From assembly GCF_946479975.1 (NCBI RefSeq), contig NZ_CAMLIX010000039.1, positions 1 to 27,114 on the forward strand: a DNA stretch of 27,114 bases, in the 5' to 3' direction. Below are positions 15,541 to 25,053 of this stretch, in pieces. The stretch is from an uncultured Flavobacterium sp. Its GTDB lineage: Bacteria > Bacteroidota > Bacteroidia > Flavobacteriales > Flavobacteriaceae. The translations under genes and the position numbers were made by a program. The stretch's first letter is position 1. The number at the start of each line of letters is the position of its first letter. The notes under the pieces were generated by a model that had not been told where the DNA came from, made no database searches, and was given only the letters and a program-made list of their open reading frames with translations.

Positions 15541-16773
15541 TTAAAAACCTCTTTCTAATTTGAGTCTATCCCCAAATCTAATATAAAGTTGGGATATGGT
15601 CAAGCCCCAGTTATGCATTGGCATCGTCCATTTTTTTGCAATATCTTTAATAATTAAATACATCAATTTCATGAGCGCCTGTTCAGAGCTGAAAGCTCCT
15701 TTAGATTTAATAATTTTTCGTATCTGACGGTGCATTCCCTCGATTGGATTTGTGGTGTATATAATCTTGCGAACCTGATCCTCGTATTCAAAGAAAGTAG
15801 AAAGATTGGTCCAGTTATCCATCCAGGATTTGGCAGCAAGTGGGTATTTCTTGCCCCATTTTTCTTCAAAAGACAGTAGGTTTTCATATCCCATTTCTTC
15901 GTTCACAGCCTTATAGACCGGTTTTAGATCCTCCATGACAAGCTTCTTGTCTTTTTCGGTTACGTAACGCATACTTGTTCTGATCTGGTGAACAATACAC
16001 AACTGGATCTTTGTTTTTGGAAAAATAGCTTCTATGGCCTCAGGGAACCCTTTTAGACCATCAATACAAGCAATAAGGATGTCTTCAACGCCACGTTGCT
16101 TTAAATCTGTAAGAACTGAAAGCCAGAACTTAGCTCCCTCATTTTCTGAGCTATAAAGACCAATCAGATCTTTTCTACCATCCATACCAACTCCCAGGAT
16201 ATTATAGATAGCCCTCGATTCAACAGTTCCATTCTGGCGAACCTTGATGTGCATACAGTCTAGGAATACAAAGGGATAAACAGCTTCAAGAGGCCTGCTA
16301 CGCCACTCATTTACCGCTGGAAGCACGCTTTCTGTAATACGCGATATTTCTGTGGCAGAGATCTCCATTGCATACATTTCGCGTATAAACTCGCTTATCG
16401 CCCGTGTGCTCATTCCTTTGGCATACATGCTCAACACATGTCCCTCAAGCTGTTCAGTGATGATTAATTGTCTCTTAGGTACTACTTTAGGCTCGAACGT
16501 TCCCGATCTATCCCGACCTGTCTCCAGCTCAAAAGTTCCGGTATTGAGACCTCGGACTGTCTTTTTTGTCTTGCCATTTCGACGATTGCTATTGCCCGAA
16601 GCTTTCTCTTCGTTCAAGTGGTTTTCCAGTTCTCCATCCATCATCGATTCCAACAGATGCTTCATTAACGGCGCTAGGACGCCATCATTGGGAGATAAAC
16701 TTTTACCTTCGTAAAGACCTTGCATAGCTTCTGCCTTGAAGCGTTCAAAGTCGAATGGGTCTTTTTCTTTCAT
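15541..16773 (-). CDS. IS256-family (mutator) transposase
   Basis: The 410-residue protein is full length for the family. The DDE catalytic triad is visible: first Asp in VFLDCMHIKVR, second Asp in ACIDGLKGFPEAI, and Glu in TTNPIEGMHRQIRKI. The N-terminal part (DGELENHLNEEKASGNSNRRNGKTKKTVRG) is the DNA-binding region, and the C(2)H motif of the family appears as CIVHQIR. It starts at ATG 16773. The reading frame is undisturbed, so the element is probably active. Confidence 0.96.
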   Translation of the reverse strand: MKEKDPFDFERFKAEAMQGLYEGKSLSPNDGVLAPLMKHLLESMMDGELENHLNEEKASGNSNRRNGKTKKTVRGLNTGTFELETGRDRSGTFEPKVVPKRQLIITEQLEGHVLSMYAKGMSTRAISEFIREMYAMEISATEISRITESVLPAVNEWRSRPLEAVYPFVFLDCMHIKVRQNGTVESRAIYNILGVGMDGRKDLIGLYSSENEGAKFWLSVLTDLKQRGVEDILIACIDGLKGFPEAIEAIFPKTKIQLCIVHQIRTSMRYVTEKDKKLVMEDLKPVYKAVNEEMGYENLLSFEEKWGKKYPLAAKSWMDNWTNLSTFFEYEDQVRKIIYTTNPIEGMHRQIRKIIKSKGAFSSEQALMKLMYLIIKDIAKKWTMPMHNWGLTISQLYIRFGDRLKLERGF

Positions 16774-16825
16774 GACCGTGTCGTTTGAATAATTGAATAT
16801 AAATAATCTTATTGAATTATTCCTC

Positions 16826-16849
16826 TGACACAGTTTACGTTACAGTCTC
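16826..16849. repeat. IS256 right inverted repeat
   Basis: Read on the minus strand the 24 bases begin GAGACTGTAAC and end AAACTGTGTCA, pairing with the left end at 20 of 24 positions. The right copy of the target duplication follows at 16850-16857. Confidence 0.9.
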
Positions 16850-16852
16850 TTA

Positions 16853-17029
16853 TTATGCCTTAGAAGCATCTAAAGATGCTTTTCTAAATTCTTTTAGCAG
16901 TTTTTCAAGTTCTAAAGAGGTTTTACGAGCTCTTGTTCCTGCTGCTTTGTTTCCTTTGTCTGCCTGTAATTCAGCATCTACTTTTAACGCTTCAAATGAA
17001 GCATTGATTTTTTCGATTAGTTCTTTCAT
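16853..17029 (-). CDS. Histone H1-like (Hc1-type) small DNA-binding protein
   Basis: A 58-codon gene lies on the minus strand from ATG 17029 to TAA 16853-16855. The product begins MKELIEKINASFEALK and continues with an acidic helix, then GNKAAGTRARKTSLELEKLL and a basic end KEFRKASLDASKA. This is the pattern of the short histone H1-like proteins widespread in Bacteroidota (Hc1 family), where GxKAAGxRARK is the signature. They bind DNA without known sequence preference. A -7 element TATTTTTG lies at 17055-17062. The IS256 element sits directly against its 3' end; the stop codon is within the target duplication, so the protein is intact but the original terminator was displaced. Confidence 0.9.
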   Translation of the reverse strand: MKELIEKINASFEALKVDAELQADKGNKAAGTRARKTSLELEKLLKEFRKASLDASKA

Positions 17030-17054
17030 TATGATAATGGATTAAATTGTGATG

Positions 17055-17062
17055 CAAAAATA
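17055..17062 (-). promoter_or_regulatory. -7 element for the H1-like gene
   Basis: TATTTTTG on the minus strand fits TAnnTTTG and lies 25 bases before the ATG at 17029. The -33 element is weak. The element overlaps the T run of the terminator of the upstream synthase gene. Confidence 0.45.
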
Positions 17063-17065
17063 AAA

Positions 17066-17082
17066 AAATATGCTTAAAGCAT
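17066..17082 (-). terminator. Short terminator after the accessory KAS gene
   Basis: On the minus strand ATGCTTTAAGCAT (17070-17082) forms a 6-bp stem followed by T7, A, T5. The stem is weak, so read-through into the H1-like gene is possible. Confidence 0.45.
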
Positions 17083-17110
17083 TTTCATAGAGATTTCCCT
17101 ACTTTGTAAT

Positions 17111-18361
17111 TTAGTAAATGTATTTTTTTAAGATTAAAGCTCCACAATGTCCCCCAAACCCAAAGCTGTTGCTCAAGGCATAATTCACCGTTTTTGAAAA
17201 CGCCTTACTACCTAAGGACAGATTTAATTCTTTTGGTATATTTTCATCAATTTCGATCGTATTTATAGTTGGTGGAATTAAATCGGTTTTTACGCTTAAA
17301 CAAGTTGAAATGGCTTCAATAGCACCTGTACCTCCCAATAAATGCCCAGTCATAGATTTTGAAGCACTTACCTGAATTTTATCAAGGTTTGATGAAAATA
17401 ATTTCTCAATCGCTTTAATTTCTGATAAATCACCAAGTCCAGTCGATGTCGCATGTGCATTAACATAATCAATATTATTTGGATTTAAGTTGGCTTCTTT
17501 TATACCTTCCCTCATGGCCAAAAATGCCCCAGTTCCTTCGGGATGCGTTCCCGTAATGTGATAGGCATCTGAACTTTCTCCACCACCTACAATTTCCGCG
17601 TAAATTTTAGCTCCTCTTTTTATTGCCGAGCCTAAGCTTTCGACAATCAAAGCCCCGGCTCCTTCACCGACCACAAATCCATCACGGCTTGTATCAAAAG
17701 GCCTTGAAGCAGTACCGAAATTTTCATTATTGGTCGACATGGCCTTCATCGCGTTGAACCCGCCAATGGAAGATGCTGTTATGGGAGCTTCAGAACCGCC
17801 CGTAATAACGATATCCGCTTTGCCTAAACGGATGTAATTAAATGCCTGAATAATGCTTTGTGTAGAAGAAGCACAAGCGGTAACAGGGCAATAATTAACT
17901 CCCCTTAATCCGTAATTGATAGAAATTATACCAGACAAGCCATTAGAAATGATCTTGGTAATAAAAAATGGATTAAACTTTGGTTGAAAATTACCTTTTG
18001 CATAATCGATGACTTCATGCTCGAACGTTTCAAAGCCACCAATTCCACTGGAAAAAATGACACCTATCCGGTTTACATTCAATTTCGAAAAATCTAATTC
18101 TGCATCTTTTACAGCTTCATCTACGCAAATAAGTCCGTACTGCGTAAATCTGTCCATTTTTCTTGCTTCTTTCCGATCGAAGTAATCTAAAGCCTCATAA
18201 TTCTTGATTTCACATGCAAATTTTGTCTTGAAATTTGTTGTGTCAAAACGCGTTATTTTGTCGGCACCAGAGTCTCCGTTAAGCAAGTTGTTCCAATATT
18301 CCATTGTGTTTTTTCCAATAGGAGTAATTGCTCCTAATCCTGTGATAACTACTCTTTCCAT
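17111..18361 (-). CDS. Accessory beta-ketoacyl-ACP synthase (FabF/KAS II-like)
   Basis: The 416-residue protein, counted from ATG 18361 (MERVVITGLGAITPIG), is a full-length KAS II-type condensing enzyme. The Cys-His-His triad is present: Cys163 in TACASSTQ, His303 in NAHATSTGLGD and His340 in SMTGHLLGGTGA, with Lys335 before it and the C-terminal GFGGH loop. Such enzymes extend acyl-ACP with malonyl-ACP in fatty acid or polyketide synthesis. Compared with housekeeping FabF as I recall it, the TSTP motif reads TSTG and GGHN reads GGHC. No acyl carrier protein or other fatty acid gene is near. Instead, a TetR gene lies just upstream and a TetR operator is in front of the start, so this is a regulated cargo copy. 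Substitute synthase under inhibitor stress or lipid remodelling are possible roles; neither is proved. An upstream TTG extension is rejected because it would cover the operator. Confidence 0.9.
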   Translation of the reverse strand: MERVVITGLGAITPIGKNTMEYWNNLLNGDSGADKITRFDTTNFKTKFACEIKNYEALDYFDRKEARKMDRFTQYGLICVDEAVKDAELDFSKLNVNRIGVIFSSGIGGFETFEHEVIDYAKGNFQPKFNPFFITKIISNGLSGIISINYGLRGVNYCPVTACASSTQSIIQAFNYIRLGKADIVITGGSEAPITASSIGGFNAMKAMSTNNENFGTASRPFDTSRDGFVVGEGAGALIVESLGSAIKRGAKIYAEIVGGGESSDAYHITGTHPEGTGAFLAMREGIKEANLNPNNIDYVNAHATSTGLGDLSEIKAIEKLFSSNLDKIQVSASKSMTGHLLGGTGAIEAISTCLSVKTDLIPPTINTIEIDENIPKELNLSLGSKAFSKTVNYALSNSFGFGGHCGALILKKYIY

Positions 18362-18376
18362 TTTTTTAATATTTAC

Positions 18377-18398
18377 GCATATACCTACCGGTATATGC
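18377..18398. promoter_or_regulatory. TetR operator in front of the KAS gene
   Basis: Perfect 9-bp arms GCATATACC and GGTATATGC flank TACC. The inner 14 bp have the form ATACC-N4-GGTAT, the same half-sites and spacing as the operator at the TetR gene's own promoter (19014-19027). It lies in the 55-base gap between the TetR stop and the KAS start at 18361. Confidence 0.8.
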
Positions 18399-18416
18399 TT
18401 GTTCAAATTTTTTTAT

Positions 18417-19004
18417 TTAAATTTTCAGACTATTAATTTCAGACTGTAAAAAATCGATGCTTTCCATCAATATTTCTGGTTTTTCAAGTGTTTTTGCTAG
18501 CAAAATACTTCCTTCAATCAGAGCAATTAACCGATATGCAAAAACACTCGCATCCAAATTTTTTATTTCATTTTTATTGGCACCATCTTCCAGTATGGAG
18601 ACAATGGTCTTGTGCCAACTTTGGATTGATTTAGTGACCTCCATTTTTAGCAAATCATTTCCATCATCTGCGTCAACGGATGTATTCAAGATGGCACAAC
18701 CTCCGTTTTGGAATATTGGCTTAAATTCCGTTTTGTAATGACCTAAGAATGCAATCATTTTTTCGGCTGAATGCTCTATTTGATTTATTTTGCCGAGTAT
18801 TTTTTCAGATTGGAATTTGTAATTGTATCTAAAAGCTTCTACAGCAACCTCATTTTTGTCTTTGAAGTTTCCATAAATACTACCTTTTGTCAAGCCTGTT
18901 GCATCAGTCAAATCGGATAAATACGTCCCTGTATATCCCTTTTTGTTGAAAATTGAAGCTGTTTTTTCAATAATGTATTGTCGTGTTTTTTCTGATCTTA
19001 CCAT
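18417..19004 (-). CDS. TetR/AcrR family repressor controlling the accessory KAS gene
   Basis: The 195-residue protein has a TetR N-terminal domain (RQYIIEKTASIFNKKGYTGTYLSDLTDATGLTKGSIYGNFKDKNEVAVEAF), with the HTH in LSDLTDATGLTKGSIYGNF. The C-terminal half carries a GGCAILNTSVDADDGND block typical of the TetR_C_6-like group, a ligand pocket and dimer helices. It is followed after 55 bases by the KAS gene on the same strand. Matched operators at both promoters make it an autorepressor and the regulator of the synthase. The ATG at 19004 lies only four bases after a perfect -7 element, so the mRNA is probably leaderless. The ligand is unknown; acyl compounds would fit the target. Confidence 0.9.
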   Translation of the reverse strand: MVRSEKTRQYIIEKTASIFNKKGYTGTYLSDLTDATGLTKGSIYGNFKDKNEVAVEAFRYNYKFQSEKILGKINQIEHSAEKMIAFLGHYKTEFKPIFQNGGCAILNTSVDADDGNDLLKMEVTKSIQSWHKTIVSILEDGANKNEIKNLDASVFAYRLIALIEGSILLAKTLEKPEILMESIDFLQSEINSLKI

Positions 19005-19008
19005 ATTG

Positions 19009-19040
19009 CAAATATACCGTACGGTATTTGATTGTGCAAA
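19009..19040 (-). promoter_or_regulatory. Promoter and operator of the TetR gene
   Basis: On the minus strand TTTG (19037-19040) is followed after 20 bases by TATATTTG (19009-19016), both good matches to the -33/-7 consensus. The perfect 14-bp palindrome ATACCGTACGGTAT (19014-19027) overlaps the -7 element, so a bound repressor would block the promoter directly. Confidence 0.8.
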
Positions 19041-19122
19041 TTCATTATAATTTTTTTAATAGACTATTTGTCTCTTAAAATCTGGAACCTCTCAGATGAT
19101 TGAAATTCTCGTTGCATATTAC

Positions 19123-19198
19123 GCCAAATCCTACCTCTCAAAGCCAAATCCTACCACTTCTATAAAAACTTTGCCTTACTGCTCTAATTTTAGGATTT
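19123..19198 (+). repeat. Direct and inverted repeats in the leader of the DUF1896-helicase operon
   Basis: GCCAAATCCTACC occurs at 19123-19135 and again at 19143-19155, a 20-bp period. The complement TAGGATTT follows at 19191-19198. The set lies in the roughly 190-base gap before ATG 19226. The inverted copy can pair with either direct copy, giving two alternative hairpins; it could also be a row of protein-binding sites. Confidence 0.55.
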
Positions 19199-19225
19199 AC
19201 GCAAAAATTCTAAATAAAATTTACC

Positions 19226-19663
19226 ATGAGTACACTGCAAAAAGACTTGTCGTATTTCAGACTACGACTGCAAGAACACCTTAACAGCAGCTTCCCCGAA
19301 AAAGCAAGCGACCAGAAATTTATTGACCAACGATCTTCATGGGCAGCAAATGCTTATGAAGGAGCATTTCTTTCGGGCAACGCTATAGAGCAATGTAGTG
19401 AAATTGCCAATTACATATTATTTGAAGGCTTACATTTCTCCCGTTTCGACACCATTTTTCAAGTGGTTTGCAATGAGTTTGATGCTTTAATGGCAGATGA
19501 AGAATTGAAACCATTTGCCCTAAAAATGTTTCCCGTCTGTGAATCTGTTTTCTTGAAATATGAATTAACCGATGATTTCGCATACTGTCATGAGTTTGAT
19601 GAGCTCTACACAGAAATAACCGGTACCATTTCAATCTGGATAGAGGAAAATGGGCTTCAGTAA
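19226..19663 (+). CDS. DUF1896 domain protein
   Basis: The 145-residue protein matches DUF1896, a family tied to Bacteroidota conjugative elements: [31 protein letters not shown] then [42 protein letters not shown]. It is acidic, without membrane or signal segments. The large methylase-helicase gene starts 14 bases before its stop, so the two are translationally coupled and probably work together. Function is not known; a small acidic partner that modulates the helicase is plausible. Confidence 0.9.
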   Translation: MSTLQKDLSYFRLRLQEHLNSSFPEKASDQKFIDQRSSWAANAYEGAFLSGNAIEQCSEIANYILFEGLHFSRFDTIFQVVCNEFDALMADEELKPFALKMFPVCESVFLKYELTDDFAYCHEFDELYTEITGTISIWIEENGLQ

Positions 19664-22600
19664 ACGTCTTCATCTCCAACAGAATATTGAAGCCTTACGT
19701 ACTGCTTTTAAATTGGAGAAGGAACAGCGGCAAGCTACCGCAGGCGAAAGACTGCTAATGATGCAATATAGCGGATTTGGTGGTCTAAAGTTCGTATTGA
19801 ACCCTATCTCCAGTGAAGTAGATATCAATCATTGGCGAAAAAACGAACATGATCTTTTTCCAATTACACAGGAATTACACCAACTATTAATGGAGAATTC
19901 CGTTGATGATAAACAGTACAGAAAATATGTGGACAGTATGAAAAGCTCTGTCCTAACAGCATTTTACACACCACCACAGGTTATAGATGCTATCTCATTT
20001 GCTCTGAAAGATAGTGGACTTAAAATACAGAATTTTCTGGAACCATCAGCAGGTATTGGTGCATTCATACAATCTTTTGCAGATAACGAAGAGACTAGGG
20101 TTACTGCCTATGAAAAAGATGTATTAACCGGGAAGATACTAAAACACCTCTATCCAGAAAGTAATATCCGTGTAAGTGGCTTTGAGGAAATTTCCGAAAA
20201 AGAACAGAACAGCTATGATGTAATCGCAAGTAATATTCCGTTTGGAGATACTGCTGTATTTGATTTATCCTATTCCCGAAGTAAAGATTATGCAAAAGTA
20301 CAAGCAGCCAGAAGTATTCATAACTATTTCTTTTTGAAAGGGAATGATATGCTTCGGGAAGGAGGTTTACAGTTTTTCATTACCTCGCAAGGAGTATTAA
20401 ATAGTCCTAAGAATGAGCCGATACGTAGAGCATTAATGGAAAACAACAATTTGGTGTCAGCTATCCGATTGCCAAATAACTTATTTACAGAGTATGCAGG
20501 CACAGAAGTAGGCTCTGATTTGATAATCCTACAAAAGAATACAATTAAGCAAAGCTTATCTGAAGCAGAAGAACTGTTTTGCCAAAGTCAACAGACTGTA
20601 TACAATACACCAGGGAATGCATTATTTTATAATAACAGCAGGATTGTACATACTGAAAGTAAATTAGATACTGACCCTTACGGACAGCCCGCTTTGATCT
20701 ATAAACACAATGATGGTGTAAATGGAATTGCTAAAGACCTAACACAAATGCTTTCTAAAGACTTTGGTAGGAATTTAAACTTAGCTTTATACAAAGGTGA
20801 ACGAAATGAGGAGCCGGCAATAGAAATTCCCGTTACACCAATTTTTACACCTCCTATAATTGAATCAGCAATTACCCAACAGGAACAACAAAGAATTTCA
20901 CCGCCACAAGAACTAAAACAGCTGAGTATTTTTGACTTATTTGGCAATGATGATGAGTCTATAACAGTAATTGCACCACCAAAGAAAACAGCCCAAAGTC
21001 AAAAGAAAAAGTTTAACAGAAACCGTACTCCGATTGGAAAGCAAACCAATCTTTTCAGTGGTGGTATGCAACAACCCTATGTACAGCCTGTTAACAATGA
21101 ATCTATAAGTAAACCTAAAAACAATGAGCCAAGAGAGCTAATCGGAGATTTATTTTCGCAGGTAAACGAAAAAGATACTGTTGATAAGCTAGTTCTAAAA
21201 AACACACTTCCAGAGCCTGCTTTGTATAGTCAGGAAATACAAGCATTTCACCGTAATGACTGCCTTGTGGTAAACAATGGCTGGGTTGGTCATTTACAAA
21301 ATGTTGACAAAGTTGACAAAACAGGTATATTCCATCCTTTGCAATTGACTTCTTCACAGAAAGCAAGAGCTGAAGCCTATATTGCTATAAGGGATACCTA
21401 CATAGATCTTTATCAAAAGGAAGCAGAGAAACAAACCGAACATAACTCAGAAAGAGAAACCCTTAACTATTTGTATGATGCTTTTGTAAGAAAGTATGGT
21501 AACCTGAATAGTGCTGATAATATTAAGCTTATTAAAACGGATAGTGCGGGGAAAGAAGTACCGTATCTGGAACGTACAATTGGTGGAGTGATACATAAAG
21601 CCGATGTATTTAGTCATCCTGTTAGTTTTTCCATCTCTACACTGGCAACGGACAATCCAGAAGAAGCATTAGCAGCTTCATTAAACAAATACGGAACTGT
21701 AGATCTGGAATACATGTCTGAAATCAGCAGTATGTCTGCCGATGCTCTTAAAGAAGCCTTGAATGACCGTATTTATTACAATCCGTTAGCTAATGAATAC
21801 GAAATAGCGGAACGTTGGATTGCAGGAAATGTGGTTGAAAAGGCACACGAACTTAGAAGCCATGTTGAAAATAATCCTGAGGATAAAGAAGCTGCACGAA
21901 GCTTAACTATATTGGAAGAATCCCGACCAAGAAGAATAGAGTTTGAAGAACTTGATTTTAATTTAGGTGAGCGATGGATACCGTCCGGAATCTACGCACG
22001 CTTTGCCTCACATCTTTTCGACACAGAAGTAAGAATACACTATTCAGATAGTTCAGATGATTTTTCCGTAACCTCTAAACAGGGCAATCAACATATTTGG
22101 GAAAAATATGCCGTAAAATCGGAAAGCAGAACATTTGATGGAATTGCGTTACTGAAACACGCTTTAGTAAACACGACACCCGATATTACTAAAAAAGTTA
22201 CGATTGGAGATCAAGAGGTTAAAGTAAGGGATATGGAAGCCATACAAATGGCAAACAGTAAAATTGATGAAATAAGAACAGCCTTTACTGAATGGCTCCA
22301 TGCTCAAAACGATGAGTTCAAAACACGACTTACAGATCAATATAATGATAAGTTCAATTGTTTTGTCCGCCCCAATTATGATGGAAGCCATCAGGATTTT
22401 CCTGGTCTGGATCGCAAGGCTTTGGGCATAAATGATCTTTATGGAAGTCAAAAGGATACCGTTTGGATGATTAAGCTGAATAACGGAGCCATCTGCGACC
22501 ATGAAGTCGGTGCAGGAAAAACTTTAGTAATGTGTACAGCGGCACAGGAAATGAAACGACTGGGTTTGGCTCATAAGCCAATGATCATTGGTTTGAAAAG

Positions 22601-25034
22601 CAATGTTCATGAGATTGCAGAAGCCTATCGTACTGCATATCCGCATGCTAAAATCCTGTTTCCAGGGAAAGATGATTTTACACCTCAAAAACGCTTGCGA
22701 ATCTTTGGCGATATAAAAAACAATGATTGGGATTGCGTGATATTGACGCATGATCAGTTTGGAATGATACCGCAATCGCCCGAAGTACAAAAGGAAATTC
22801 TTGAAATTGAACTGGATAATGTAGAACGAAATCTTGATGCTATGCAATCGCAAGGTGCTGAAGTAACAAGAGGTATGCTTGCAGGAGCTATCAAAAGGAA
22901 AGAAAACCTCGAAGTAAAACTTAAAACGCTGCAACACGATATTGAGAATAGAAAAGATGATATTGTAGATTTTAAAATGATGGGTATAGATCATCTGTTT
23001 ATCGACGAAAGCCACCAGTTTAAGAACTTGATGTTTAATACCCGACATAGTCGTGTAGCAGGATTGGGAAATGTAGATGGTAGTCAGAAAGCCCTGAACT
23101 TATTGTTTGCTATACGTACTATTCAGGATCGTACCAATGCCGACATGGGAGCTACCTTTCTTTCGGGAACCACCATCAGTAACTCTTTAACGGAGTTGTA
23201 TCTGTTATTCAAATATCTTAGACCAAGGGCATTAGAAAAACAAGGTATAAACTGTTTTGATGCATGGGCGGCTATTTATGCAAGAAAAACTACGGATTAT
23301 GAATTTTCTGTAGCCAATAATATTGTGGCAAAGGAACGATTTCGTTATTTTATTAAAGTACCGGAGCTAGCTCAGTTCTATTCTGAAATTACAGATTATC
23401 GCACAGCAAAGGATATAGGGATTGACCGACCGGAGAAAAAGGAAATACTGTACAATATTCCACCTACACCAGACCAGGCAAAATTTATACAAAACCTGAT
23501 GCAGTTTGCAAAATCCGGGGATGCTACCTTGCTTGGAAGACCGCCATTATCTAAAACGGAAGAAAAAGCAAAAATGCTCATTGCAACAGACTACGCACGT
23601 AAAATGTCGCTGGATATGCGTATGGTGAGTGGTGCTTATTATGATCATCCTGATAACAAGGCTTCGCACTGTGCCGATAATATCGCCAAATATTACCAAA
23701 AGTTTAATGCACAAAAAGGAACACAATTCGTTTTTTCTGATTTGGGGACCTACAAGTCCGGAGAGTGGAACGTGTATTCTGAAATCAAGAAAAAACTGGT
23801 AGAAACACATGGTATTCCTGCTCACGAAGTCCGTTTCATACAGGAAGCTAAAACAGATAATCAACGTAAGGAGCTGATTAAGGGAATGAATGAAGGTAAA
23901 ATTCGGGTACTATTTGGCTCTACAAGTATGCTTGGAACAGGAGTCAACGCACAGAAGAGAGCTGTAGCTATACATCATTTAGATACACCCTGGAGACCTA
24001 GTGATCTTGCCCAAAGAGATGGTCGGGCAATTCGTAAAGGCAATGAAATAGCCAAGCATTTTGCCGATAATAAAGTGGATGTGGTCATCTATGCCGTAGA
24101 AAAATCACTGGACAGTTATAAGTTTAATCTATTGTTCAACAAACAACTATTCATAGACCAGCTAAAATCAAATAATCTCGGTAAGAGAACTATTGATGAA
24201 GGAAGTATGGATGAAAAGTCAGGAATGAATTTTTCTGAATACGTAGCAATTCTATCAGGAAATACTGACCTTTTAGACAAGGCGAAAGTAGAAAAGCAAA
24301 TTGCAGGCTTGGAAAGTGAGAAACAGGCATTTAATAGGTCAAAATATAGTGCTAAATATAAACTTGAAGATTTCACAGCAGAGCTTAACAAAGCTCAGTC
24401 GCGACATGATCGTATGAGTCTTGATTGGAGTAATCTGCAACAACGTATTCAAAAGAACCAGGATGGTACGATTGTAAACGCTATTCAGCTCACAGGTCTT
24501 CCTGCTACTGCTACCATCAAGCAAATAGGTACTAACCTTAATGAATTAACAGATAAATCCCGAACAGGTGGAGATTATGAAGAAATCGGAAGTTTATATG
24601 GTTTTCAATTATTGGTAAAAACCGAAATGTCAGAAAAAGATGGAGTCGATATTCGAGTGAACCGTTTTTTTGTACAAGGCGAAGGAAATATAAAATATAC
24701 ATTCAATAATGGAATAATGGCGAAAGAGCCGGAAACTGCCTCAATGAATTTTTTGCGGGCACTGGAAAAACTACCATCCTATATCGCTAAAGAGCAAGAA
24801 AATATAACTGATTTTCAAAAAGATATTCCAATACTTCAGGGAGTAGTGGATGGTATATGGACAAAAGAATGTCGACTGAGCGAGCTTAAAACCGAACTTG
24901 CCGCAATCGACCGTAAGATTCAACTATCCATTACACCCCAATCAAATAAACAGGAAGATACTCAAAATGAGGCTAAGCTACCAGAATTAACTGCTTCAAT
25001 GACAAAAAATATAAGTACTAAAAATACATTTTAG
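19650..25034 (+). CDS. Large N6-methylase/SNF2-type helicase fusion of conjugative elements
   Basis: The 1794-residue protein joins several domains. Residues about 70-300 resemble an N6-adenine methyltransferase: [11 protein letters not shown] near 129 is the AdoMet motif, and SNIPFGD stands where (N/D)PP(Y/F) is expected, so methylation is uncertain. A proline/glutamine-rich linker with LSIFDLFG follows. Middle region about 520-900 has no named domain. The helicase is at about 930-1500: Walker [12 protein letters not shown] near 952, DESH near 1119 in [22 protein letters not shown] as motif III, and the arginine-finger motif VI in [10 protein letters not shown] near 1455. The C-terminus is a coiled coil. 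Such proteins are a hallmark of Bacteroidota ICEs and act on DNA during transfer or as anti-restriction; the role is unproved. The gene overlaps DUF1896 by 14 bases. Confidence 0.9.
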   Translation: MGFSKRLHLQQNIEALRTAFKLEKEQRQATAGERLLMMQYSGFGGLKFVLNPISSEVDINHWRKNEHDLFPITQELHQLLMENSVDDKQYRKYVDSMKSSVLTAFYTPPQVIDAISFALKDSGLKIQNFLEPSAGIGAFIQSFADNEETRVTAYEKDVLTGKILKHLYPESNIRVSGFEEISEKEQNSYDVIASNIPFGDTAVFDLSYSRSKDYAKVQAARSIHNYFFLKGNDMLREGGLQFFITSQGVLNSPKNEPIRRALMENNNLVSAIRLPNNLFTEYAGTEVGSDLIILQKNTIKQSLSEAEELFCQSQQTVYNTPGNALFYNNSRIVHTESKLDTDPYGQPALIYKHNDGVNGIAKDLTQMLSKDFGRNLNLALYKGERNEEPAIEIPVTPIFTPPIIESAITQQEQQRISPPQELKQLSIFDLFGNDDESITVIAPPKKTAQSQKKKFNRNRTPIGKQTNLFSGGMQQPYVQPVNNESISKPKNNEPRELIGDLFSQVNEKDTVDKLVLKNTLPEPALYSQEIQAFHRNDCLVVNNGWVGHLQNVDKVDKTGIFHPLQLTSSQKARAEAYIAIRDTYIDLYQKEAEKQTEHNSERETLNYLYDAFVRKYGNLNSADNIKLIKTDSAGKEVPYLERTIGGVIHKADVFSHPVSFSISTLATDNPEEALAASLNKYGTVDLEYMSEISSMSADALKEALNDRIYYNPLANEYEIAERWIAGNVVEKAHELRSHVENNPEDKEAARSLTILEESRPRRIEFEELDFNLGERWIPSGIYARFASHLFDTEVRIHYSDSSDDFSVTSKQGNQHIWEKYAVKSESRTFDGIALLKHALVNTTPDITKKVTIGDQEVKVRDMEAIQMANSKIDEIRTAFTEWLHAQNDEFKTRLTDQYNDKFNCFVRPNYDGSHQDFPGLDRKALGINDLYGSQKDTVWMIKLNNGAICDHEVGAGKTLVMCTAAQEMKRLGLAHKPMIIGLKSNVHEIAEAYRTAYPHAKILFPGKDDFTPQKRLRIFGDIKNNDWDCVILTHDQFGMIPQSPEVQKEILEIELDNVERNLDAMQSQGAEVTRGMLAGAIKRKENLEVKLKTLQHDIENRKDDIVDFKMMGIDHLFIDESHQFKNLMFNTRHSRVAGLGNVDGSQKALNLLFAIRTIQDRTNADMGATFLSGTTISNSLTELYLLFKYLRPRALEKQGINCFDAWAAIYARKTTDYEFSVANNIVAKERFRYFIKVPELAQFYSEITDYRTAKDIGIDRPEKKEILYNIPPTPDQAKFIQNLMQFAKSGDATLLGRPPLSKTEEKAKMLIATDYARKMSLDMRMVSGAYYDHPDNKASHCADNIAKYYQKFNAQKGTQFVFSDLGTYKSGEWNVYSEIKKKLVETHGIPAHEVRFIQEAKTDNQRKELIKGMNEGKIRVLFGSTSMLGTGVNAQKRAVAIHHLDTPWRPSDLAQRDGRAIRKGNEIAKHFADNKVDVVIYAVEKSLDSYKFNLLFNKQLFIDQLKSNNLGKRTIDEGSMDEKSGMNFSEYVAILSGNTDLLDKAKVEKQIAGLESEKQAFNRSKYSAKYKLEDFTAELNKAQSRHDRMSLDWSNLQQRIQKNQDGTIVNAIQLTGLPATATIKQIGTNLNELTDKSRTGGDYEEIGSLYGFQLLVKTEMSEKDGVDIRVNRFFVQGEGNIKYTFNNGIMAKEPETASMNFLRALEKLPSYIAKEQENITDFQKDIPILQGVVDGIWTKECRLSELKTELAAIDRKIQLSITPQSNKQEDTQNEAKLPELTASMTKNISTKNTF

Positions 25035-25053
25035 CGTAAATATAAATAAACTC

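Larger units (their letters stand above)
15504..16849 (-). mobile_element. IS256-family insertion sequence, complete, 1346 bp
   Basis: The element is bounded by imperfect inverted repeats and an exact 8-bp duplication TTATTATG, and encodes one intact mutator-type transposase on the minus strand. Intact ends, an intact gene and an exact duplication all indicate a recent insertion. It landed between the ORF6N terminator and the last codons of the H1-like gene. The right-hand duplication contains the H1 stop codon, so that gene is not damaged. Confidence 0.95.

Noticed and set aside
16812..17045. 77-codon plus-strand ORF over the H1-like gene
   Set aside because: It is the antisense shadow of the H1-like gene and also runs through the IS256 end, so it cannot be an original gene.
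18362..18406. TTG-initiated N-terminal extension of the KAS protein
   Set aside because: It would translate through the TetR operator; the family start MERVVITGLGA at 18361 is standard.
19123..19155. Two-copy 20-bp period as a CRISPR array
   Set aside because: Only two copies, 7-base spacer, no cas gene. A leader repeat is the better reading.
19096..19284. 62-codon ORF ahead of DUF1896
   Set aside because: It overlaps the repeat-rich leader and the DUF1896 start in another frame, and its content follows the 20-bp repeat, not a protein pattern.
22524..23048. 174-codon minus-strand ORF
   Set aside because: It lies wholly inside the helicase domain coding region, whose conserved motifs are intact on the plus strand.
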